Origin: Nephrocerus scutellatus
Taxonomy: Eukaryota; Arthropoda; Insecta; Diptera; Pipunculidae
Direction: 5' to 3'
Length of the DNA: 64,000 nt
Assembly (NCBI GenBank): GCA_947095585.1
Contig: OX352763.1
Location: 19,827,462 to 19,891,461, forward strand
The position numbers and the translations under genes are program-made. The notes under the pieces are model-generated. The model was not told where the DNA came from, did no database searches, and was given only the letters and a program-made list of their open reading frames with translations. Numbering within the stretch: the first letter of the stretch is position 1; the number at the start of each line of letters is the position of its first letter. This document shows, one piece after another, positions 28,401 through 40,400 of the stretch.

Positions 28401-31400
28401 ATAGTCAACGTACCTACTCTTGCCAGTTAATTGCTAATTCCGTACTTTCTCATCTTTATCGTCATCTACCATACGGAGAAGTATAGAGGAATAATTATCA
28501 AAAACCGACACTAAAAAGAACAATTTCGAATTGGAATTCACAAATTGTACATGTACGTATCTACATGCAAGCAGTGTCTACATATGTAGTTAAATATTTT
28601 GCCGTGTTGTGTGTGCGCAGTGCGATTGTTTAACCGTTTGCCATAATTGCTTTCTCAATTAATACCAAAAATACGTGCTTCCTGATACAAATTGTGTAAT
28701 TAAATGAAGTTCTTCTTCAGTAGGTACTAATTACTAAATCACATTTGGCATATTAAGTAACTTGCATAAAAGAGTAATATGATGCAGCAAACTTATAGCT
28801 ATCGGATACCCAAATTGGCTCCGCAGTTTAATTGGACTTTTATTTGCGGTCATATACTTGAAATAATTGCACTCACAATTCCATTACGTTGTTGCTGTTT
28901 TTTTGGTTTGATTAGAACGATGATAACTCGTTTTGGTTAAGTGCACATTATCTTATCTTAATTTATGGTGTATTGTGTAGCTTGTTATACATATAATGTA
29001 CTAATTACACACAAAGTTGTAAGCTTATATTGGAAATCAAGAAATGTTTTCAATCACGATGAAGTCGTCTTTAACGAGAATAATTTTTGGCTTTCGAAAA
29101 GCAATGAATTGTACCTATATTGGTGTGTGATGAATAATTGTATACAAGAAGAATGTATGTGTGTACTTAGCTACATCCGGCCATAAAAAAATTAAACCTC
29201 TAGACAGCGAAAGTTTCCGCCCACATTAACAAAGTGAATTGAGGATTGCAATTTACAAGTTTAAGAATCACAAAATTGCCAGTAAATCTTTTTTTAAATT
29301 GGAGGAACTAGAGAGTATAACTTATTTGAGTTCAAACATCATTTTAACTCAAAGATGTCTTCAAATGAAAAGGTGCCTGATGAATAGAATCTCAGCATTC
29401 TTTGCCCGATCCCGAAAAGATATCCACTCAACTGCGCCAACTGTAGAGGAATTACTCTCCCTAACATCGCCTATAAAATCATATATCCAATATTTTCATG
29501 AGTTTGGCAACAATTGTTTTCAATTGTGGGCGGCGTGGCTCAGTAGATAAGAGCATGTACTCTTGAGCAGGGGGTTCGTGGTTCGAATCCCAGTAACACC
29601 AAAAAGTATTTTTCACGGTGTCCCACCTCTCGCGAAAGCCTTACAAACGTCCGAGAGTAATAACTTGTCACGGAAAGCTTCTCAATTAGCCGTTCGGATA
29701 CGGCATTAAATTTTAGGTCCCCTCCATTTGTGTGCAAAAATATACATGCTCAACACAAATGGTTGCGAAAGCAAGGCCTTGGACCGCAATGTCTGTCGCG
29801 CCAAATATTATTATTATTATTATAATAGCCCCCATTTATTCGGCTTATTAAAAGCTAGAACCTAAACTAACAGCATTGAAGACTTTAAAACTAAGCCTTA
29901 AGACTAAGACTTAAACCTAACACTTAAAGCTAAGGGAATGGTGAAGGAGATCAAGTTTAAGATGTGCCGTGCTGCGGTGTATATCGAAAACGGTTCCGCA
30001 GCATTGATTAGTTCGTTAGAGCTGTACATGGTTCGGTGTGTTAGTAGATAGAAGAGAGGCAGGCATCGTAGATTACGAGGAATAGTATTAGGAAAATCGA
30101 ATTGTAAAGAAACGCGCAATAGACGGAGTCTAAGAGGAGACGATGCATGAAAAGAATGTCAGCATTGTCCCTGCGCGTTTTCTAAGCTTGCTCAAGTTTA
30201 TGAGGTTAAGGCGGTCATGGTAGTGAGACAGAATAAGATGATTGTCCCAGGTTAGACCTCGAAGAGCAAATCGGAGAAATCGTTTGGATGCTCTCGATTC
30301 TGGACACATGAAGTTGACGAAAAGTTGACCACGCTTGACAAGCGCACTTAAGGAGGGAACGGACAAAAGTGATGTAGAGGAATCTGGTCAAATAAGGGTT
30401 GGAAATTTTTTTGGACCACCGTTTGACAAAGCCAAGTGGTGAGTAGTTGGCTTTAAGAATTATTTTATCAATATGAGAACGGAAATTTTGCTCCAAGTCG
30501 CACAATATGCCGAGGTCTCGAAAAATATTGCCCCAGGGATATGGTTTAGCCGTGAAGAAAGTAATGTCGTGGAGGGTGTTTGTTGCACTTGAAGTTAGTA
30601 GATTGACATTTGGAGATATTGAGCACTAAGCTTTTTTTGAGGCGCTAGGTCGGAAAACTATCTAGGTCTTGTTGAATGAGGCAGGAGTCTTGTGGTAAAG
30701 AAATGGGTGTGAAAAATTCTCCAGCGTAGACAGAGAGGGCGGAGTTTTTAATGACCCGCTCAAGATCATGTTTTTTTTATAATTTGCGCACGCGTAAAGG
30801 GGTTCGCACCCTTATAATACTCGGCTATATGCTTCGCACAGCGTGGGCGTTAAGAAATATGAGGAGAAAAGATAATAGTATAGATGAAGAGATTGGGACC
30901 TAGATAGCTGCCTTGGGGAACACCAGATGTGGCAAACAAAGTGACCGATAGGGCGATTACTATAAAGACAATTTAAAAAGGATTAATTGGAATAGGTGAG
31001 AATTCATCACTAAGTTTTTGTTATTTATTTTCGATAACAGTACGGTCAACAGAGAAGTAGAGTAGGTAATTGAAATACAGCACTAATGACTTAACGTTGG
31101 AAGGGAACAGTCGCAGCTTGTTTTAGGTGCTGTATAAATTACTTTCTCAGATTTTGGGCAGTATTCTTAGTCGTTAGAGCGGCACGAATAACGTCGCTGA
31201 TGACCACTAGAAATAGCAGTGGTGAAAGTATGCAGCCTTGCCGAACACCATTTTGAAGTTCAAAATCATCTGACACTATTGTGCAAGACATGAAACTTAC
31301 CGCTACCGTACGTGGCCTTAATATAAAAATAGTTTAAACTTTTCTCCGGAATAGCTTTCCTGCGTTAGGGACGGCGCGGTAACGCTATCAAAAGCCTTCC

Positions 31401-34400
31401 CAGCATTTGCAATGGAACGAAGTTTAAGATTTGTGCTGTTGTGGACGTGGCAGTTGTTTTTTAGTTTGATACTTTCTACCTTATACTGGAACACGTACAA
31501 GATGATGAAACTTTTTTTACCTTCATTCTTTTTTTTTACAATTAATACTTTTTTTTTACCTTTTATACTTTGTAGAAAAGACTTTTTGTAACAGTTCGTC
31601 TCTCTCTTTGCTACATTTTGTATGTGATAACCCAAAAAACTTGCCGCTTACACTGCCAACCTAACCGCCTATCACGCGAGCTCAGAGCGCAACTCTATCT
31701 AAGAACAATATATTGCACAATTTAGCGATAATTGGTTTGAACAATTGCTTAATTATTGCTGCAGGCACAATATGTCTTTAGCCAATCAGGGTAATTATTT
31801 TCAACGCAATGGCAGACGGACAAAAATGGAATTCGTTTAAGAGTTCTTATCACTGATGTGTTCCACCACAACTACGCATTATAAAGTACTTGAATATTTA
31901 TTTAAATAGGTTGACTGATAGATAATGAATTACATTTCACACATACAGAGTATAAATAATTGTTTCTGTAAGCCTCCCTTTTTCAACCCACCGGATTTTT
32001 TTAAAGTAAATTGGTCACGACAGTCTCATGTCTCACTTACAAGTTACAACAAGTGTTTTGTGGCAAAAACAAAAGCACCACTTCGCGGAAAAAGTCACAT
32101 TACAAACTTTGCTGCAAGCTGGAGCGGAATTTCTCGATGTAGTGTAGGTACTGGAGAGAGTTATAATAGGTACTCGTATTCGTATGGCAGCAAATGAAGA
32201 AGCTAAGCAGTAGCAGTGAGTGCAATGTGATGAATAGCAACGAATAAAAAATGTTTGCCATAGTGCGTTAGGTACGAGTAGGTAGAAGACGATGACGACG
32301 ACAACGACTCCCTTTTACAGTTTCTAAATAAAATGTATCGATGGACAGACGACAGTGATAGAATGCATCCAGTACCTAGTGGAATGACTATATTGTCGCA
32401 CTCTTATGGGAAAAGTAAGCGGCGGCTGTTAATCTACAAATGTATCTCCTCAAATGGAGATAGATAAACAACATTCCCAGCCGTCGTTGGTTTGTCTATA
32501 TTTGCAAAAGGTCTGATGAACGTGTACGGAAGAGTTAGGTTTTGTGCACTTTGCACATGTAGGGGAGCACCAGGAGCGTGTGTAATGCAGAAAAAGAGAT
32601 TTAAATTTTACAATATGTATTACATTTGCTTTGCTGATGTATACGATTGGAAGTGTCTTGAAGGCGGACAACGGACTGGGATACTGGGTGTGGAATACTT
32701 GAAAATTTGTATTTATGACGACATTTTATGGATCCCACGTATAGAGAAATTTATAAAAACAATGAACATATAATATTACTGTACTTTATCTGAAAGAATT
32801 TCGTTGTTATACAAAATTCAGGGAAAATAACCTTTCTTACAATGTAGGCCATGAATATGAGTGCAATGCCTCGATTTGGAGTACATATTCTATTTTTTTA
32901 TTGTACGAGGGCAGTTTGATAAAGCAGTGACTTTTTGAATTTACCGCTCAGTAACTCTAAATGCAACACTGTTCCCGTCAACTCCCATATATTAGTAGAC
33001 AACTGTCAAATTTTGAGCTAGCTGCGACATTTAGCCATTTTTGTGTTTTACAGTCATTGAAAGCAGACAACCTCGTGAATTTTAAAGAATATGGAAAAAA
33101 GTGAATTTCATAATTATTTTTTGCGTAAAAAAACCATTACCGAAACCAAGAAAAGGTTCTATGGAGAGTCTGCACCATCAGTTTCAATGGTTAAGAAGTG
33201 GTTCACTGAGTTCCGTTGTGGTCGTACCAGTACAAGTGACGCCGAACGTTCAGGCCGCCCAAAAGAAGTCGTCACGTCAGAAATAGTCGATAAAATCCAT
33301 TGAATGATATTGGACGATCGGAGAATGAAAGTGCGTTAGGTGGCTGGGGCAGTAGTCATTTCAACTGAGCGGGTACATTACATTTTACATAAATATATGG
33401 ACATGAAAAAGCTATCCGCGCGATGGGTACCGCGATTGCTCACATCAAGACAATACACACGTGTGTAGTCACCATTGCAAAAATCCATAAATTGGGCTAC
33501 GAACTGCTACCCCATCCAGTATATTCTCCAGATTTAGCCCACTGCAACTATTTCCTGTTTCCAAATCTGGTTATTCTCGTAACAGATGCTTTTGCTCTTA
33601 GTGTAAACCCAGATTTTGGGCTGCTCAGCTGGATCTAGATGAAAAGGTCTTTGGATGTACATAACTCTAAAGTCTAGAGTATTACATCAATTTCTCTGCT
33701 AATGAAGACAGTGCGGTCCATCCCCTTGTCGAGGTTTCGGACCACACATTCACATTTTGTAGCATTTAGTCCAGCATTGTGCGCTCTTAAAGCCTAGGCT
33801 ACGCTATTCTGTGCAATGCTGGTCAGTTGTACCGAATTGAGTCATATATTTCGTTGTTTTGTGAAAACTTTCAATTCGACTGGGACTATATTGATACACC
33901 TGGTCAACCTCACGGGCAAACCTGGTCCGTTGGGCACAAGACTAGTATCAGTGATCTCGGTTCCTTCAAAGATAAGTGCCTGGGCGGTAGCAAAGCAGAC
34001 TCTGGCAGCACATTCGTCGAAACACATCATTTCCCACTAGGACTCTAAAGCAAGCACCACCAAGCAGTCACTTATGACGGTCGTCGGTGTCCGAAATGAG
34101 CTACTGAATACGAAGAGTCCTCCCAATGAAATCTCTCTCTAAGTACTAAGTACCCGCGGCCCTTTCCTTATTTTCCGTGGTAGAACGCCGCACCCTAATC
34201 ATATACAGGTTAAGATACAGATCAACCCCCCCCGGGCAGCTCATTGGACAGCTAACTCTCTCCGTAGAGCCGGTGTCCATAGTGACACCCTTCATTCCCA
34301 ATACGTCCGCCCTCTCGTTTCGCTCTACGTTACTGTGCTCATTTTATAGTGATGTCCAGGATTTGGCTAATCGAAGCCAATTCTTCTTGGCACTGTTGGG

Positions 34401-37400
34401 CAACTATTGAGTTTATGGTGGTCGCATGAATTGCCTTTATGGCAGATTGTCTATCAAAACATGTGCCTACTCTTCCAAATTTACGTTACTAAGCCTTAGT
34501 GCCCTTAAAGCCTCCCTACTTGCTAGAATCTCGGGCAGGAAAATGCTCTCTGAATCGGGTAGCTTGTATGACACTGACAGATTGAGATCATCCGAGAAGA
34601 TACCTGCACTGACTCCATCCTTTATCTTAGATCGTCAGTATATATTGCTGGGTCAAATGCTGTCTCATTACTGCTCCATCCTTCCATTTTCCCCTTGTAC
34701 GAAACTCGACGCCGAAGGAGAAGTTGAAACTAAGTTTGGGGATACAGTAGTCAATAGATGATGATATCATACCTTCAGGTACTGCTCGCAGTATACTTCA
34801 GTGCCCGTATGGTCTAGTAGCGAACCATTTATCCATCTATGTATATAAATAAAAATGAAATGCTGTTCGTTGGTAACCGCATCACTTGAGGACGGCTGGT
34901 TTGATTTTGCTTATTTTTATTTTAAATGTTCGTAATAGTCCGAAAAAGGAAAAAGGAAATAAAAGTTGGAAAATCTGTCCGGAAAATTAGAAAATCCGTA
35001 TAAAACTGAAAGTGCTCTTTTCCATGGGACTTGTGCCCATAACTCATACTCATAACTATTAGTGTCGATTCTATAGTTTTTGGGTGGCTGAAGTGGTCGA
35101 TTGTGCAGGGGGTCAGTGGGCGGTTGATCGGTGGGTGGGTGGTCAGTTGGGTGGGGTTCAGTGGGATGGTGTATCCGACAAACGCCGGGTGTTCTCGCTA
35201 GTATTTAATAAATATGTCAGGAGGTAGTAGATGTAAGATGGTGTTAAGGGCCTCAGTCGAACATAACCGTAGAGCTCCTGTAATGCCAACTGCTGCTGAT
35301 CGCTGTTATCTGCTGAGCTGAGCTCAAGGGTTATGTCCGACTGAGGCCCTGAACACCACCTTCCTTGCTTCTTTGATTTAATACGTCATAACCACGATGG
35401 TTTTTTCTATTTTTTAAATATACGTGTTTGACCCGAACTAAACGCAACACAGGGATGGAACTTCGCAGAGTTACTCTCAAACTAAAAAAGGGGAGGAATA
35501 TAAAAAATTATAAATGGCAGGCCACAAACTTTGCAATCCACCCTCGTATATAGTTTTTTTCTGTATCTTAAAGGTTTGTTGGTTAACTCATCTTATCATT
35601 TGCTTTGCTCAGTTGTTGTCTTTTGCTATGCCTTTGTACTCGTACTAAGATAAGATATAGTAATTCAGCGGAAAGACATAAAAATGTACATCTAGAGTTG
35701 ACGTGAACTGTCGTCTGCGGTTCATCTTCGTCCTGATAATAAAATAAACAAACAAATGTCAAAGTCTCATTTTGTGATGAGTATGTTTAGTAGTTCCCCA
35801 GTTTCCCCCATACAATAAGGGTTAAGGCTTGGAGTCACTTAGAGTCACACATACTATTTTATTACACACACGTTACGTCAAGCGCAATTAGGTACCGCAC
35901 GTAAAGGAAACACCGCGAAGAATAACAATAACAGAAGGAAAAAAAAAACACTCGCGCGCCGCCGTTCACTCAGGCGCGCTCTGTCTTTTCGCGTTTTATG
36001 ACTTGCTGTCGCTGGCGGAGTTGTCGTCGACTTTAGTACGTGTTTGAGACGATCGACGGACGGTTACGGCCATATGTGACCTGAACATTTTTTTGTAATG
36101 TGAACGTGGCTTGAAGCGAATGAATTTTTCATTTCCATAATTTTGTTAAAATACAAAACTTTTACATTAACATTTAGCTTAAAATATAAGCCGAGTTTCG
36201 TTTAGTCCGCTATTGTGTGTGGCTCCTTTTAAAGAAGGTTTTGAAACATTTCGTTGTTTTCGTGTTCGTGTGTTTTTCTAAAAATTTTGTTTATTTTTAT
36301 TTCTCAAATTTTTAAAATACTGTGTTGCCAAAACAAGTTTAACCAAAAAATGGCCAATTCCTACAATTTACAGTTTAACACATAAACGAGTTTTGATTGT
36401 TGGTTAAAAGTGAAGTGCCGCAAAAAAATACTATCAACTGTTGACCCTAATTTTTCGGTACCAGTCAATGGCAAAATGTCTCAAATGTTGCAGCAATCAA
36501 TTGCAAATGGTTCAGCAGCACCAAGTAACCTCGAAGCGAATAATAATCTGAAAACATCTCCTCCAATGGAGTATGACGAAATCGGTGAGGAATTTGATTT
36601 TAGTGAAAATGATTTGATCGAGCTGAACGGCGGAAGTGGTGATAAGAAAGAAACAAACGCCACTACTGGTATCAGTGACGCTGATGATGTAATCGACAAT
36701 AACACAAGCGGACAAGTTCCCCCAGAAAAATTTCTCAAATTGAATGGCAACAGTGAACAATTAGTGATTGATGGTCACAGGCAGGAGCCACCATTAGCAC
36801 CACCACCACCTACGAAAATAAATCGAACTGATGTAGATGATCCAGTAGCGACAACTCCATTCTGTCCAATTACGCCAAAGAAAATTGTCGACTGTGATGG
36901 GGATGAAAGAAACTTCCCAGCAGTGATAAATGGCAATGTCGTTGATGCCGCTGATGGACACGAGGAGGATGAATACTACAGCAATGATGAGCCCGAAGAT
37001 GAGCTTATTGTTCAGTTTCTAGGACAATCCAATCAAATTGTACGTAGGTACCATGAACTGCAAATGATTTGCATAAAAAGCACATTATTGTGTGTTTGGT
37101 AATAGAGGGGCATCAACATAGCCATAGCTGAGATATTACAATATTATAGAGATAGAGTGGAGTTTCATTTTTCCCAACATGCTTTGACACACAACCTCAA
37201 TAAAAGTCAAAGAAGTCGAAGGAAATTTTATTTACTATGCAAATTAATGTTAATTGATTCGAAAAGAGATGGGATAGTAGACTTGTTTCTTTTTGGATCA
37301 TTGAATAATTTCTACATATGTTTTTGTTGTTTTTGTTGTTGTGCATGCATGAATGAGTTGCGGTGTGGTGGTCGATGTGATAAAAATTTGATTGGTAGAA

Positions 37401-40400
37401 TAGTGGAATATTTGCATCACAAATATAGGGAGAGGAACGTTACTCTACCGGTCGTTGATTTGTTTATCCACAGAAGCCATAATTTAGACAGTATCTCAAC
37501 TTGTAATGAGATAGATGCACTGTCTGACTCTTTTTCTAGAATTTTTTCACTCGATAAACATTCTGAAATCGTAATTGCGGGTGATTTAAATGTACGATTA
37601 TACTATTCTAGTTGGCTTCGCCATTCAGGCTTTACAACACCTCGGGAGACCCTATGCCGTGATAAGTATCTGGAAATGGTTATAACCAACTTGTACCATT
37701 CAGGTACGAGATCTGATCGGTGATCCGCCACTCCGAAAGTCCCTCTGGTCAACTCCCAATTTGTGGAGTCGGAAGCCCGTCAGGCCTGGACATTTGCAGA
37801 GATACTGAATGAGAGTTTCTTTCGCATAAACATCCCTGCAACTTCTGCAACATATGTTATGCGGGATTCCCAGTTTGGCTGCGTGGCTGCCCACCGACCA
37901 ATGGCCAGTTATTATAACAACGACTCTGGAAATACCTTTCCGTGATCTGAAGATCAGCTCGGTAGACTTATTTTTATTGTAGCGTGGCCACATCACCATC
38001 GATGTAGTGCAGTTGGTTAAGTCATTCCACTTTAACTAAGCCTTGGTGGTATGGAAGGTGAAAACACGTTCCTGATAGTGCTCAATGGGCAGCAGACTCC
38101 ATTCCATTTTTTTTTATATAATGTACACACGCTCAAGGGGTTTGCACCTTTATAATGCTTAGCACAGCGTGGGCGTTCGGAAATTAAGGAGAGGAAATGG
38201 TGAGATGTCCATGCACATGTTTTTTGAATGACTGCAGATCATACGAATGCGGAAACACAGAGTCGGGGTGGTTGGTACGTCCGAAGATAGGTCTAATGGC
38301 AGCCCCGTGAGCTCAAGATGAGGCACGGGTATTTCGATTGGGTGGGAGTATCGGCAGGATGCATCTGGATGTTACGCCTTATTTGGCCAGTACGTCCGCC
38401 TTCTCATTGAAGTCGCTGTGCCCCGGTACCCATACTAGTTTTAGATCTATGCTTGGCTTACCGAAGATTTAGCTTGCCTTACAAGATTTGAGTTATTACT
38501 ACATAGTCTCCTAGTCTCTATTCCCTTCCGACTAATGACAATTTGAATTTATCTATAGCCGTCCTGCTTATTTTTTCAAACCTGGCTGCAGCCTAAATCC
38601 AATATAAGGTTCAGTCTGGATTAAGAAGACTAAAAAGGAGAAAATTATTATTTGAGTTATAATAATTTTTTTAATTTTTTCAGCGAGCGTGTGTACCTAC
38701 GTTCGAACGTTTGTTTGCCGAGTCGTATATCTCGGCTTCTACCAGTCAGAATTTGATGGGACTTGGTTTAAAACAATTGGTTAGTGCGCGGCTTGCGATA
38801 GCGTAATTTTTTTTTTATTCATAGGGGTAACTACCCTACTACTACGCATCGCTATCGATTTTTTTTAAGCCTGAACATTTGCAAAGTAAAATGTGGCTTT
38901 TTCAGTCTCTTTCAGAAATCGCTGAGATAACTGAATGGCTTTTCGCGTATGAATGAAATACCTACATTTTACGTTGCGTACAATAAGGCTTCTAAGATAA
39001 ATTAGTCTTTAGACTGAATTACAACTAAATATACATACACGGGTGTGTGTAGTCACTCGCATAGCGGAATACATTAGCTCGTGTGTCTATAGTAGTGGAA
39101 AGTTTTTGTTAGTAACTCGTATTTCTCGGCTTCTACCATTAAGAATTTATTACATAAGTCACGGTGAAACTGCCAAGTTCTCAATTCAGTTCAGGATCCC
39201 GGATTTAAATTATTATATTTTTACTCTGACGTCCTTAAAGCCAGTAAACATAAGCCGACACTGAATAATTATTTGCAGCAGAAGCATAAAATCCAGTTTA
39301 GATTTCGATTAAATAAGGAATTTACAAAATTCTTTGTCAAATATTAAAATATTAAATATTGAAACATCTATTAAAAAAAGAAAACCTGCGAATGCTAAGC
39401 AACCGTTTTGTGGGTGGAGAAGTTCGCTGGAAAATACAGACAAACCATCTGTAGTTCCACGGTCAAATTAAATTTAAACCAATAAACTAATTAGCGGTAA
39501 TGTTGGAAAGATACCTAACATATTTTTTTCATTAAATTTTTATCGCTTGCGTTTGTTTTCTTTTTCATTTGTTGTTATTCCCTCTTATCAGCATATCAGC
39601 TATAACTTGACGATAATTTCAAGCTGGTTTACTTTTAAGTACTGATTTGCAATTCTCACAACAACAGCACAAATACATAAGTGCCGACAAAAACAGTACT
39701 ATGACTCAGGTATGACTAAGAAAGCTAAGTTAATTTCTAACGCACATTCAAATGGGAATTTATTTTTCTGGACATTTTTTCGTCTGACTGGTTTTTTTCT
39801 TCACTATCAGTGCATTGGGAGTATAAATATGAATATTAGGGATAATGGAGCCTATGTTGTAGATTAGGTTTTTGTTTTTAAATGAAATGAGCAGTGCGAT
39901 TTCGCCCCTTTTCCATTTGTTATCGTAATAATTCTCGTACTGTTGGTTTTCATGACGATCTTTCTTATAACAATTACAATCATCAACATATTTGGCACTA
40001 CAACCGGTGTCCGGTCCTGGCCTCGCGCAAAAAATCTTTCCACTGGTCCCGATTTCGAGCCGATGTCATCCAGTTTGGCATTCCTAAACTTTAGGCGTCC
40101 TGGTCTACGCCATCCTTCCAGCGTAGGCTTGGCCGGCCTCGCTGTCGTGTTCCATAAATCCTACCGCAAAGGACTTTCCGAGCATGATCATATTCGCTCA
40201 TGCGAGCGACCGGAGCTTACCGAGATTATTCTCTTCACGATGTCGACATCGCGATAAGGCTCGTAAGTTTCATCATAATAGAGTCTCCGGAATCGTCCTT
40301 CCTCACATACCGGTCCAACAATTCAACAACTATTTGAATTGAGGAACCAATGTTGGATCTTCTACTCGCAGACGTGGTCACCATGTACTTTGTTATGCTC

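Noticed and set aside
29528..29600. Possible tRNA gene (A and B boxes)
   Set aside because: The acceptor stem does not close and the sequence continues into a repeated SINE body found five more times.
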